Origin: Oscarella lobularis
Lineage: Eukaryota; Porifera; Homoscleromorpha; Homosclerophorida; Oscarellidae
Direction: 5' to 3'
DNA length: 64,000 nt
Assembly (NCBI RefSeq): GCF_947507565.1
Contig: NC_089190.1
Location: 248,001 to 312,000, forward strand
The position numbers were made by a program, and so were the translations under genes. Each line of letters opens with the position of its first letter. The stretch's first letter is position 1. Shown here in pieces: positions 12,463-24,378 of this stretch. The notes beneath the pieces are model-generated. The model ran no database searches and was not told the DNA's origin. It worked only from the letters and a program-made list of their open reading frames with translations.

Positions 12463-14618
12463 ATGGCGGCTCAAGGCCTCGTGCAAGAGGTTGCGATCGA
12501 AACAAAGGGCAGAGGCTACATCGCGACACAGGCTATTAGTCGAGGGGAACTTGTCTTCGAAGAAGAGCCTCTTGCGTTTGCCGTGTGTGATGGAAAGACC
12601 GAGAAAGTGTGCCACGAATGCCTAGACATGTAAAAATGCAGTCGATAGACGTTCACCTCGTTCATGTTCTTTTATTTTAGCCCAGAGAAATTGTATCGCT
12701 GCTCGAAATGCCAGTTTTCACGTTATTGCGGAAAACATGCCAGGTAGAGCTGAGCCCCACCCCCAACCTGTTTCTCTGTATGCAAAGGCGTGATAAAGTT
12801 TTTTAATGCTACTAACTGTCGTGAAAAGTGCAGTACGTTTTAGAACTCATTTTTAAAAAATCCTATGATCTATCTGTGACGCTGAACGTTCCCAACCAAT
12901 TAAATTACTTCTTGTCACTTCTGCAGAGAAAAGCGTGGAAGATGCACAAGAGCGAATGCGTGAGATTGCAAAAGACCCCCGCGCTTTTTTACAACGAAAC
13001 CATTCGCCTCTTTGGAAGAATAATTGACAAACTCGATGTTTGAATAATTGCAATAATAATCATAGGGTTATATGAGGATATCGTCTAACAGAGTCTGAAA
13101 GCGAACAACGAAGAGAATCCCATTCGTGACTTGCTCTCGAGTATGTCTTCCTCTTACGCGAGAAGGTATTTGGAATGTAGGAGTTACCTTTGTTGTCTTA
13201 GACCCAAATGAAACGCTTCGTCCTGAAATAGCTACAGAAATTCGTTCAAATACCTTTTTGTTTACTCAAAAATACATTGGTCGTGAATTGGATATAGAGT
13301 CCTTTGACCAACTAATGGGCCAGGTACGAGTCTTTTTGTTATTAGCCTTGCATGTACCACGCACTTTTAGTATCGTCGCAACGGTTTTGGACTTACAGAC
13401 CAGGGCGTTATTGACGGGGCTGCAACCTCAATGTTTTCCAAGTCAGATTATTGCTACTGTAGTTGAAATTGATATCTTTATTTTTCTCGAAATGTAGGTT
13501 TTCGCTCTTCAATCACTCCTGTTGTCCCAATGTGTACGTTTCCAACGTTGGAAAGACAATGCGAGCTCGTGCAATTCGTCCAATTCGCAAAGGAGAGGAG
13601 GTGTCATAGATGACTTACATGTATATGTATTCCTTTCTCTTCTCACGCATCCTTCTTCTTAGCTCACTATCAACTATGTTCCGAATTTGATGTTGGGTAC
13701 AATGGAATATCGTCAAGAAAGAATACGCGTTCGATACTTATTCGATTGCAAATGCTCGGCTTGTACGAGTCCTGAAGTATAGAAAACTCGTTTACCTTCC
13801 CGCCTTTGTGAACAACTTCAAGCAGTATTCTTTCATAGGCCATTGAGAAAAACAAAATTCACACCAGACTTCGCTATCAAACTCCCGGTATAGGTAAGCC
13901 CAAACGAATAGTTTGCATGTGCACCGTGTCGTGCCGCAACTCGTGTCTTCAGACGTGAGGCAATGCATCGACGAGTGTAAGAGAATTGAAGCGACTGCAC
14001 GTGCTCAAGATAAAGCTAACAGTAAATTTGTACCAAGCTTCACGTCATGATTCATCGACTGCCTTGTGTTTTAGATCATGTTTCTGCTATAGCAATTATC
14101 GATGAATTCTTAAAGTCGTCTCCTCTTGATCGTCGCAGCTGTTACATTCGAGAAATTGCCTCTTTAGCTCAAGCCTCCTGCTTTGGTAGCTATACACACT
14201 CGTCATGCAAATCGTTGTTAGAACTAGACGTTTATTTACTCTTTGCAGAATTAAACATGTGGGAAAGAACTCTCGAATTTGGTGAAATTGTTACTGAGTC
14301 ATCGAAAACTTTTCTTTCGTCCGACCACCCGACTTTGGCTCAACATTACCTCGCCCTTTGCACCTCTCTCCGTAATTTAGGAAGAGGCAAAGTTGTTATG
14401 CAATACATGCAAAGTGTGAGTCGCTTTCATCCCGGAGGAGGACTTTTACTTGAATGTCTCATTTTAGGCTGTTCGTTCGTATGAAGTCTTCTTGGGGAAA
14501 GACCATCCTGCTACGATGGTCTACCAGCGACATCTTACGAGTCTTTTTTGTCAAACAGAGGAGTTTCAAGAGGCTTGTCGTCGTGGTGATCCAGTTTGTG
14601 TCATTGACTTGAATTGAG
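12463..14618 (+). CDS. SMYD-like SET/MYND protein, copy 1
   Basis: This is a multi-exon gene. Exon 1 (12463-12629) carries the start of the SET domain (KGRGYIATQAISRGELVFEEEP) and the first MYND cysteines (CHEC). Exon 2 (12681-12743) carries CSKCQFSRYCGK. The exon from about 12928 carries KAWKMHKSEC. Exon 13499-13601 carries the core SET motif FNHSCCPN. Exon 13663-13781 carries the post-SET CKCSAC. Helical TPR-like exons (14047-14618) end in DPVCVIDLN. SMYD proteins methylate lysines using S-adenosylmethionine. Compared with copy 2, exon 2 lacks one T at about 12738 (CATGCC against CATTGCC), which removes a MYND cysteine and shifts frame unless the next acceptor slides by two bases. Exon borders are by eye. 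Confidence 0.7.
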
Positions 14619-14749
14619 TTTGATTTTGTTTGAGGCCAATCCCCGAGTTTGGACAGCTTCTATTTTATTTTATTTTGTTTTTTTGTTTCTTCGCGTTATT
14701 TTTTATCTAAGTAAACATTTTGCGTTTGACAAATTATTCGTTATTGGAA

Positions 14750-14795
14750 AGAACAGTATTCGCGGAGTAACAGTAACAGTAACAGTAACAGTATT
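14750..14795. repeat. Short AGTAAC microsatellite
   Basis: About four to five tandem copies of CAGTAA follow GGAGTAACAGT. Confidence 0.8.
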
Positions 14796-15349
14796 AGCCG
14801 AATGCAATCGTGCTGCCAGCGAACTCCATTTGACAATAAGGTTGGCTTAGACACAAGTTACCCTGAGAGCAGCGAGAATTTTGGCGATGCAAGAACGGCT
14901 CCTTATATCGCAGTCCTTGAGTTGAGTCAGGGATACTAGTATCCCTGGTTGAGTTCTCTAAACAACATATAGTGTTACCTAGCTAAAACTCATTCTTTAT
15001 TGAGCTATGGTCCTTGTGGGTAAGTTTTAGAAATGATTGTATTCGTTTTACTGTGGAGCGCTGTACGTCTCTTTGACTGTCTGTTATGTGAATGTTTTAT
15101 AAGTATATGGTATACGTTATGGCAAGCCAAGCAGGAGCGCGAATGCAAACGCTTTTTGCGACTACTCTACAAACGCAGATGTATGCCATCAATTAATAGT
15201 AAACACATGAGAATTTCTTACGTTGAAGGCCATTTCAAGGAAAAATCAAAAGAATATTTTTCTTAATGTCGGTGCTGACTTTTTGGCTGCTTAAGCATGC
15301 AGGAAAATGGTCCGCGATGTTAAGAAAAAATTGCGCGCTTTTCTGGAGC

Positions 15350-16362
15350 TACCCGGACATTACGGGACTTCGTAACATCGCAAGACTGTTACCCAAACGA
15401 AGGGAAAAGGCTTCGTAGCAGCAAAGCCAATCGACCGAGGGACAATAGTCTTCGAAGAAAAGCCATTTGCGTTCGCCGTGCGTGATCCAATGATCCGCCA
15501 AGTGTCCTAGCCAGGTAGAATGCATCCGAGAGCTCTAAGCCTTCTCCGTGCGATTGGAAATTTTGTTCTTTGCAGATGTGACAAATTGTATCGCTGCTCG
15601 ATTTGCAGATTTTCGCGTTACTGCGGAAAACATTGCCAGGTCGCTGTAGGCCCCACCCCCACCACATAGAATACATTAGAGTTGGAATCGCTACTTTATA
15701 GATACCTCACTTTGGGTTATTGTGTAAAATTTCAAAACTTATTCTATTTAATTAGGCGTTTTTTAAATACTGACTTGCTTTTGCAGAGAAAAGCGTGGGG
15801 AATTCACAAGATTGAATGCCCCAGATTGCAGAAGAACTTTGGTCGTGAATGCATCTACGAAACCTCCCGCATGTTAGGACGAACGATCGACCAACTCGAT
15901 GTTTGTGGAATTAGAATAGTGAATAGCTCAACTCGTATTTGATTATTCTTTTCAGATTCTAAAAGCAAACAACGAAGACTGTCCATTCCGTGACTTGCTT
16001 TGAAGTAATATATAGATATAGATAAGACATAGATGTAGATGCATGTGTATATATTAATACGTACGTATATACATAGAGAAAATGTTTTACATTATTAGAC
16101 CCACACGACACTCTTTATCCTGAATGGGAAAGTGAAATGCGCTCGAATACCATTTCGTTTTTTCAAACGTACATGGATCGTGCTGTGGACGAACATTTAA
16201 TTGATTAACTAATTGGCCAGGTGTATTAGGCAAACCTTTTTTCGTAATTTTTGAAAGGTTTTTAATTAATTACCGTTGTGTGTCGTACCGTCGTAACGGC
16301 TTTGGGCTTCTGAACGATGTAAGTCTCGAAAAAGCTGCAACAGCCTTGTTTTCCAAGTAACA

Positions 16363-16400
<38 letters not shown>

Positions 16401-17576
16401 TACATTTCTATATGTAGTTTCTTTCCTAGAAGTAAGATTTTCTCTCTTCAATCTTTCCTGCTGTCCCAATTTATATGTTTTCAATGTTAGAACGACATTG
16501 CGAGCTCTTGCAATTCGTCCAATTCGCCAAGGAGAAGAGGTGAATTTATGTAGAAGTTTTTGCCTCTCTATTGCATTCCTCCTTGAGCTCACTATAAGCA
16601 ATGTTGACAATTTGATGTTGTAAAAAATCGAATATCGTCAAGAACGAATTCGCGTTCGATACCTATTCGAATGCACTTGTCCAGCGTGCACAAGTCCTGA
16701 GGTATAGATATATCTTATATGAAGCACATGCCTTTGCGTGTATGTTTATATAAAGCGACTTCAATATTCGATCTGTTTATATAGGCTATTGAAAGAAACA
16801 AGATTCACACAAACTTTCGCGTTAAGACGTCTCGTATAGGTATAGACTTAGCCATTGATTGACTTTTGCAAAAATTCTGCTACTCAGATGTGAGCCAATG
16901 CATTGAAGAGTGCAAGAAAACCAAAGCCACTGCTCGTGCTCAAGCAAATGCAAACAGTTAGTGAAAAAGAATTGGAAAAAGAATTGAGCTTATTGTTATG
17001 ATTGACTGTCTTTTGTTTGTACTAAGATCATTCTGCCGTTGTCGAAATTCTAGATAAGTTTATTCAGTCTTGTCCTCTCGATCATCGCAGCTGCTACATT
17101 AAAAAAATGGCCTCTTTAGCACAAGCCAGCTTCTTTCGTAACATCCATTACACGTACAATCTTACTTCAGAGCTAAGCGTTTTTTTTTTCCATTGCAGAA
17201 TTGAAGTTGTTGAAAAGAACTCTCGAATATGGCGAGATTGTGACTGAGTCGATGAAAACGTTCCTCTCGTCGGATGACGTGATCATGAAATTGGCTCAGC
17301 ACTATCTCTCTCTTTGCGCCTCTCTTGTTTTGTTGAATAGGTGGAAAGAAGCTGCGCGTTTGATTAACGCAAATCGTGAGTCGCGTGTCGTCACACGAAT
17401 CGATTTTCTCTACGACATTCGATATTTTTATTTAGGCTGTTCGTTCGTGCAAAGCCTTTTTGGGAGAAGATCATCCCACTACAAAAGTATTTCAACGATG
17501 TGTTACGCAATGATTGTTGGATAAAGATGAATATCAAGAGGCGTGGTGGCGGAGTTTGCTTTATCTCTTTAGATTG
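15350..17576 (+). pseudogene. SMYD-like SET/MYND, decayed tandem copy 2
   Basis: This segment is collinear with copy 1 in exons and introns, for example the shared intron word GGCCCCACCCCCA after the MYND exon. It contains VFEEKPFAFAV near 15450, MYND YRCSICRFSRYCGKHCQ near 15595, KAWGIHKIECPRLQ near 15790, a SET-core equivalent FNLSCCPN (His replaced by Leu) near 16450 and a helical exon at 17201. The exon-1 frame ends in a stop (RQVS then TAG) before the first MYND cysteine pair. The exon near 16100-16220 has a TAA in the conserved stretch after HLID. These changes indicate loss of function; an expressed partial protein cannot be excluded. Confidence 0.75.
16365..16397. repeat. (TA)n microsatellite
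   Basis: A run of about 16 TA dinucleotides lies inside an intron of the decayed SMYD copy. Confidence 0.9.
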
Positions 17577-17682
17577 AGTTTGAGTGTGACTTTCGGTTTT
17601 CAGTTGGGTTTTTTTGTTATAGGTTTACATTGCGTATAATGGTATTGGTGTTCATATAAGAGAGCAATTCTTATTTCTGCAT

Positions 17683-17722
17683 TAGTTAGTTAGTTAGTTA
17701 GTTAATTAGTTAGTTAGTTAAT
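17683..17722. repeat. (TTAG)n short tandem repeat
   Basis: About nine TTAG units, one of them variant (TTAATTAG), lie in the intergenic region after the SMYD pseudogene. Confidence 0.85.
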
Positions 17723-18669
17723 CTGTCCTCTTCATAGATTTTCGGAAGCATACGGGAATTACTTTCATACCTTTCTCCGCTCGAATCGTCATCTGCAAGA
17801 AAGGAATGCTGCTTGAAAGACGCTAGAAGCCTCGTTTCGTCGCCTACTAGACGCCTTGCATCTGCTACGACCACGAAAAGTCCTATTTGCCTTTAGGGCG
17901 CCTTTCGTCTCCGTTTTTTTTGCATCATTGGATCGTTTCCAGCTCGATTTCGCTTTCGCCCGGCGACGATATCGCAGCGCTTTCGCGTTCTTCTGTCTCT
18001 GCTTCGTCTGCATGAAGAACTCTCCTTTCGTCGACGAACGTTCTGGCGACGTCCCGTTTTGCGAAAGAAGACGACGTGACTCGTGGAAGACATGTCGGCT
18101 AATCCCTCCTCTCATCCTCAAAAGTAGATACCGTGTATCAATAGCAGTATTATTTTGGTAGTTTTGCATTGTAGCGTTTTCCATGATTCTAATTGAAGCA
18201 ATCACGTGAACGCAGAGAACTAACGAACGGAAAAAAGACGGGAAGAAATCGTTTTGAAAATAGTATACATATATGATGTTCAAATAGCTGAATGAATATA
18301 TCCCAGCGTCAGCTATGAATTGGACAATGCAAAATAATAAAAGAGATACAGAATGGTGGAAGAGCTTTTACAAGTAAAGAGCCGCCTCACTTTTAAAAAA
18401 CACGATTCATTCAGATGAATTACCCTAGGCCTTGAATTCAGTTGATGCTCACGAGACCCAATTCGATCAGAAACGATGTTACTTTCTTCCTCGGCCATCG
18501 CAAGGGATAGCGTTTTATTTCTCCAATGTGTCGTCTTGGCGAGAGAAAGAAGACGTTGATGAAATCGACGCCTTTGACCGTCACAGGAACCGAAGCATGG
18601 ATGCTGGGTAACGCCGTACAACCAAAGTTTTAGATACCTTTCTGACATCTAGTGTATCCGTAAAAGATT
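17723..18669. other. Intergenic, no gene recognised
   Basis: There are overlapping open frames on both strands (longest 164 codons, minus, 17789-18283) of low complexity and rich in Arg/Lys. No domain or splice continuity was recognised. Confidence 0.4.
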
Positions 18670-19330
18670 CTTAGCTGGAATTCTCTTTTAGTAGAGCACC
18701 GGTCTACGACGCCTTGGCTACTCAAGTAGAATCATTGATTCAACTTTTCGCTCTTTTATTTGGTAGACGAAATTCGCCAACCGCTTTCGTGGAATGTTTG
18801 CACACTGTTTCCCTTCACTAACTTTGTGCCAGGAGAACTCAAATCATTTCTCGTTTCTGTTTCGGTTTGTTGCATTTTATCTGAAAATTCTTTCTTTGTG
18901 TTGTAGCCACATTCACCTCTGGGCCCCGAGGTGACTAAATTAAACCGGCTCAACTCTCGAGCCAAGAGGCTAAACGTGGCTTGAACGCAGGGGATTCAAT
19001 CCCCTACTCCAGTGGCATGAGTGCAAAACTGCCACCCCACTTAGGAAGACGCGGTGGGTTACAATAGCGGTCCCCCTGGAACCAGGCCGGCAGAACTCAC
19101 ACCCGAGGGCTGTCGGTCTCAGGCGTCCGAGCCGGGAGACTAAACAGGCTCTAACTCCGACGGGGGAGTAGGGAGGATGACCCCCACCCAAACGAAGCCT
19201 GTACGGACCGTCGCGGTCCGTGCAGGTGGACAGCGAAACAAGGATAACCGATGTGCAAAATTTTTTGAGAGTTTCCGGTTTACTTCCGGGTTTTATTATT
19301 AATAAATTTTTCCCCTCGCCTGAGTCTACC
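18670..19330. repeat. Dispersed repeat copy 1 (second copy 61860-62490)
   Basis: This segment shares a long, highly similar stretch with 61860-62490 in the same orientation. Landmarks are CTCTGGGCCCCGAGGTGACT, GGGGATTCAATCCCCTACTC, CTTAGGAAGACGCGGTGGGT, GTCCGAGCCGGGAGACTA and GGTTTACTTCC(G/A)GGTTTTATT. The GGGGATTCAATCCCC stem and a nearby TGGCATGAGTGC word hint at tRNA-like A/B boxes, so a SINE is possible. No terminal inverted repeats or target duplication were identified. Confidence 0.75.
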
Positions 19331-21700
19331 GCAACATCTACTGTACAGTACTGCCACCTATTTATACTCCCAGTACAGCTACCTATCTATAACACAACTG
19401 TTGCTTAATTAAAAATACGTCGTTTCAATTTTCTTTGAGATCCCCTCTTGACTGACGCAAAAAAAGACTTCAAGACGTAACAACAATTCGACAGATCTCC
19501 CACCTTACCTAAAATAAGCCCGGAATTGATGTTCAACAGCGGAAGAAAACAACAGAAATAATTTACTTTCGTTTGCGAAGGAGAGCTGGCGGTCCAGTTG
19601 AAGTGCAGAAACCCCTGGAGCCTCACAAGATTCACTAAACAACACATGTTACAGTTGATATGCACTAAAGAATACAGGAGTCCATTTATATGCACTAGAG
19701 ACATTTCCCTGTGGCGAATATCACTACAAAGAGACCTTACCGACTTCAAGAACACACTTTGGGACATTTTCTTGGTGAGCAAAGCGACATGCTTTAAACT
19801 GATATTTTGAGACTGAAACTTCAACGTGAGATCTAGCCTAATCTTCTTACGTTATCAAATTGTCTATTCATTATAATTAGAATGTTGATCAGTTGTAGGC
19901 GAGGAGTGATCTCAACTCTTCATTTGAGAGATGAGTATTAAGTGGACTGCGTCAGTTGCCATTGAAATTAAGCTCCGGACGGACGCATGAACGTATCTAT
20001 ACGTTAACAATCTATTGTTAGAAAAAAACAATTGATGTAATTTATTAGCTAGCAGATCGCGAGGAGTTTCTTGCCGTTTCCTTCCTTAGCCTAGTCGAGA
20101 AACTGCTGACCACATACGTACACCCCCAGGACACAACACAGAACGCGTAGATTTGAAATGATCGTACGTTCGGCGGCCGCGAGATTTTCCATCGTTTATC
20201 CAGAAAGTTGCAACTTCGGAGAACTTAATTGCCTGAGGCAGCCGAAATGCCCTTCTTAGTCTGCTGTACTAGCCTCAATGACTAGCGGTCGCCCACAGCG
20301 GAGATAGAAAGAAAAACGACAGCAGACGAGGGTAGGATCGCGTACTCTGCGTCTATCTGCATCGCAGCGCGCGTCTTAAAGTGATCAGTGAATAATGTCA
20401 ATACGCACTTTCACGCGGTTGATTTTTTTTAGTTGGTCGTTTGGTGTAATGCTCTGGGAGATCGCTACCCTAAATAAAGTTATCTGTATCTCGATCCAGC
20501 GCATGCATTTGCCTTAGGTGTTCATAAACGACGTCTAGCGTCTCTGCGACTTAGCCTGTGATTGTTTCTGCGTGTGCGTGTATGCGTATGTGCGGTGGTG
20601 GGCCATTTAGGGAAGTAGATCGTTCTAAGCGGCGTCTCTGATTGTCTTACCTCGAAACTCCGTGCTCCGAGTGCGTTGACTGAACATCTAACTCATCGAT
20701 CCTCGCGATAGCTTTCTTAGACAGCTAGAAAACCCGTTGTCGAGTTACAGGCAGCTTTAATAGGTCAAATCGGTCCGTTTTTGCTTGTTGTTATACGGGT
20801 TTACGACATCCCGTATCCCTGGTTCCTTGTTCGCGCGCATCTGCTTGCATCAGGAGAATCAAGCACGATAGAGTTGTCTGATCCAACCTTAAGCCGTCGT
20901 TACGCATCCATGAATTTTGTCCAAGAGGAAAAATTCGAAAAAGTTCCATGATTTCTGTCACGTGAAGAGACTTCTTATAGAGGTAATGTAGGTCGATGTC
21001 CAAATAGCTATATGTCACATCAGACTCATACCCACACCGCCACGTACAGTTCCCCTCTGGAGCACGCCTTCAAGCCAGGGGAAACTTCCAGCGCTTGACC
21101 ACGCCTCCAAACCAGTAACAATAAAGAAAGAACCTCATAAAAATACAAAAAGTTTACACAGTAATACGATATTCTGTCTAAAGTCGTCCACGCTATGTAA
21201 AACATAAAGAACAGAGTCTACTTACAGAGTCGTTGAATTCATCTTCAATAACACGTCGAGCGACGTCACGCCCATTCTTTTATTCAACCCCAGAAGTCGG
21301 CTTACTTTCGGTGCATCTTCTCGCTTCCTCCACAAACTCAGGGCTTCAAATCGACGAGCAGCAACGCCAGTTGGCAAAGCTCAAAACAATCCTCTTTTTA
21401 GATGTCAAAATAAAAATAGATCTCTTTCAGTTGTGTTCCGGCGCAAGCCTTCAGTAACCCATCGGACACCGGCTTGTCATCGGCAGGAAAAGGGACTAAA
21501 TAGAGAATAGCAGGTAAGCATTTTTCAACGAAGCGAATACCTGAAGGAAACTCTATTTCAGCTGCAAGGATTACTAAGTCTCTGATGCAACAAACGTTAT
21601 CTCTGGATTTGACTGCGTTCAACTTTTTCGGATGAGAACTGTCCAGATAGAACCAGTTGAGAATGACCCCTCGGCTTAATTCGTTCGTCGCACACTAGAG
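19331..21700. other. Intergenic, no gene recognised
   Basis: The longest open frame is 139 codons (minus, 19405-19824) and has no recognisable domain. Nothing else could be supported. Confidence 0.4.
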
Positions 21701-22021
21701 CGATCATTGACGCGTCAAGGAATTCCTTTGCAGCGACTTCACATTCATCAGGGCACTAATAGAGAAATCTCCCAATCCAATCAAACAAATAAAAACCTTG
21801 GCGAAGATAGACGACGTTCTTTGCGACCCGTATGCGCAACTTACCTCCCAAATCCAAGAAAATTACGGAAACAACAAATCCCGACTCCGAAGTGGCGTCG
21901 ATAGCCTCTGGAAACTGAGAGTCGATACGTTTCTCGCCGGTCTATCGAAATCGACTCATACATTGCTAGACGAGCGAGAAAAAAGCGAAGTGCTTCTGCA
22001 AACGTTTTCAGGGCCCCTGTT

Positions 22022-22980
22022 TCAATTTGACCCGGTTTCCCCCTACGTTCCTGGAGATGAAGAGGAGAGATTGGCACATTCGCACGACGGTCTAGTTAAA
22101 GAAATGAAATACGATTCCGCGGTCGAAAGAGGCGTTGTCTTAATTGGCGAAAACTGAAACCGAAGGTTTCATTTATCAGCCGGGAGACCCAAGAGAGCTG
22201 GGCAGCTTACGGTTCTCATTGAATGAGGATACATTTTCAGTTCCTGACAAATCTCTCAGAGCTCTATCGCTTAACTGCGGTGACTAAGTCGAGTTTCGCC
22301 TTCGTGGGACAACCGCCTACAACGTGAAAGAATCAAAATATGAAAATATCACAAATAAGGAAATCGACGACTATTTGAAAGACCTTTCCGCATTGGCTGA
22401 TGAAAATCCCATTTCTTCTCTTTTGAGTATAAGAAATGCTTTCCTATATGGAGGTACATACTCTACGAAACAAAGGTCGAGTGCCAACCTACCGACTGTG
22501 GAGAGTCGTTCGTTTAGCCAGTAAGATCGGAAGCGACGACTTTACTCAGATCAGCGGTAGAGTCTATCTTTTGCTAAGCCAGCGTTCCTTCATGAAACTC
22601 TACTGCCTTGCTGCGCAAACGAATCTGATAGAGAAAATTTTACCGCAGATGAAATGAAAGAATTCGCAACAAATTTCGTAACGCCGCTACCTCAAAAATC
22701 CAGACCAATTTTCCAACTCATCAAAAATCGTTTCTCAATCTCTATATGATAGCGGACGTTGCAATGAGTCGAACAAGTTTCTTTTGAACACTCTGGAAAC
22801 GATCACGAATCATCAGGAAATCGACAGTGAAGACAACACTGACGTCCAGCCGTGGAACACCTCTCCCCTGATCATAACACCCAAGGAACTTCGGATTGCC
22901 TCTAAACAGAATCACAATCAATTTGCAGACCTACCTGTGGTATAACTAGACTTTATTTTCTAGGTGTCGTGTCACCAACT
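22022..22980 (+). other. Frame-broken upstream part of the helicase pseudogene
   Basis: Peptide-like stretches such as GSLRFSLNEDTFSVPDKSLR (about 22200) and ADEMKEFATNFVTPLPQKSR (about 22640-22700) alternate between frames with stops between them. No ATP-binding motif was found. Confidence 0.4.
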
Positions 22981-23393
22981 GGCCGAATCGTTTTAACTTC
23001 AACACGTCCGCATTCGAACGACTTTTCACCAACGGCTATCCTCCTCACGTCACTCTGCAAGAACAGAGAAGAATGAGGGAAGAGTTTCTACCGCTCCTAA
23101 AGCCATTTTATCCAGGTCTCAAAAGCTCACCCGAAGTAAGAAAATAGGTTTAAAATAAGAACATATACTTACGTAAAGTAAAAAAATCCGGTTGAACATA
23201 TTCAGCTTTGTCAGTTTCTCCCAGAGAACCTTTTCTTCTGGTCATACCATTCACAATACGATAATCGAAGAGGCGGAAGCTTTAGCAACACATTAGAAGC
23301 CGAAAGAGAGAAGCAGTTAATACTGTTCTTGTTGTCCTGCGGAGAAAAGAAGACAACATGACCGTTTTAGCATTCTACCGGTAAAGGCCCATT

Positions 23394-23520
23394 CACACTA
23401 GCGACGCAACGTAACGTAAGAAATCTTCTCATGACCCTCTTTCCTTCACTCTCGCTGCATGACCATATATATGGAAGTTACGTTACGCGTTACGTCACAC
23501 CGCCAGTGTGAATCGGCCTT
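23394..23520. mobile_element. MITE-like inverted repeat in an intron
   Basis: The ends AAGGCCCATTCACACTAGCG and CGCCAGTGTGAATCGGCCTT are inverted repeats with two mismatches. Inner arms rich in ACGTTACG/CGTAACG extend the hairpin. The element is about 127 bp, has no ORF, and sits inside the helicase-gene intron between the FYR and VEALYDKL exons. A clear target duplication was not seen; flanking bases suggest TA or a 3-bp site. Confidence 0.7.
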
Positions 23521-24021
23521 ATGACAGACGACTTGTCAATTCAGACAACATTATTGATTGCCTTATGCAGGTGGAAGCCTTGTACGACAAATTGCGAAAC
23601 TGTAAAAGTGACTGCGGCGGAAACAAGCATCTGTTTGATAGAGCAACAGGCGTCAGAGTTGCCGCCGTAGACGAATACCAGTGAGCTTTGACATGTCCTT
23701 TCGTTTTTGATCTAAATGTTGACTAGGGTGATAAAAACAATATTATAATATTGTCTCTTGTTCGCTCAAACACAAGCCAAACCTTTGGCTTTCTGAAGGA
23801 AAAAAATCGCCTGGTCGTCGCTATTTCTAGACAAAAAGCGGCGCTCATCATCATTGGAAATAGCAACTTTTTCAATCGCAAACCTCCCTTTCAGGTACAC
23901 ACAGAATAAAATTATTTTTTCTTTACGTGATCTTGTCTGCAAAATTTAGAAACTCCTTCAGATTGCTAGAGAACGAGGCGTAATCGATGAGAGAATTCTA
24001 GTCTAACAACCCGACGGCCAA

Positions 24022-24378
24022 ATGAAGAAAGCAGACGAAAAAGGCCTAAAGGAAGAAATAATTCGAATGAATTTTCAACAATCAGTTACCGACTCTCCTC
24101 TAAAAGAAACGTTTCCTCAATCGGATAAATTACGAGCGAATTTCGCACGTCAGCTTAGCACAGACTGGAAATTCCTGGTAAGGCAATTGGGCCTTTCCGA
24201 AGCAAAGGTCGAAGCGATCGCGCACGACAATCTGAATGAAACGTTCGAGCAAGCTTACAAAGCCATGACACTGTGGACGAGAAGCACGGGTGAAAAAGCT
24301 ACTAAAGATCAGGTAATTGAAGCTCTTAGGGCAATAGAACGTGAAGACCTGGTCAACGAACTTGAGAAATACGCGTGA
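24022..24378 (+). CDS. Death-domain ORF at the end of the helicase pseudogene
   Basis: This 118-codon ORF has the six-helix spacing of a Death domain (LSTDWKFLVRQLGLSEAKVE ... QVIEALRAIEREDLVNEL). Death domains form homotypic complexes in apoptosis and innate signalling. It starts 18 nt downstream of, and in frame with, the TAA ending the helicase reading frame, which suggests an originally fused protein. It could still be translated as a short adaptor. Confidence 0.7.
   Translation: MKKADEKGLKEEIIRMNFQQSVTDSPLKETFPQSDKLRANFARQLSTDWKFLVRQLGLSEAKVEAIAHDNLNETFEQAYKAMTLWTRSTGEKATKDQVIEALRAIEREDLVNELEKYA

Larger units (their letters stand above)
21700..24378 (+). pseudogene. SF1 helicase (ZNFX1/UPF1 type) with Death domain, decayed
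   Basis: The C-terminal half of an SF1 helicase is recognisable across introns: FNTSAFERLFTNGYPPH and QEQRRMREEF near 23000-23080, MTVLAFYR near 23365, RVAAVDEYQ near 23660-23680, then NIIILSLVRS and NRLVVAISRQKAALIIIGN near 23735-23865. These match helicase motifs IV-VI of the ZNFX1/UPF1 type. LLQIARERGVIDERILV follows from about 23950, then an in-frame TAA at 24004-24006. The same frame continues to a Death domain at 24022-24378 (VRQLGLSEAKVEAIA ... AIEREDLVNELEKY). A frame break lies near 23355. The upstream part (21798-22700) has several stops and no visible Walker A motif. The family acts in RNA binding and antiviral or small-RNA pathways; the Death domain suggests signalling. The Death-domain ORF may still be expressed alone. 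Confidence 0.6.

Noticed and set aside
17789-18283. 164-aa minus-strand ORF
   Set aside because: Arg/Lys/Ser-rich composition, overlapping an open plus frame, and no recognisable domain or paired splice sites.
24004-24006. Stop codon read-through joining helicase and Death domain
   Set aside because: Upstream frame breaks make pseudogenisation simpler than programmed read-through; no recoding signal was seen.
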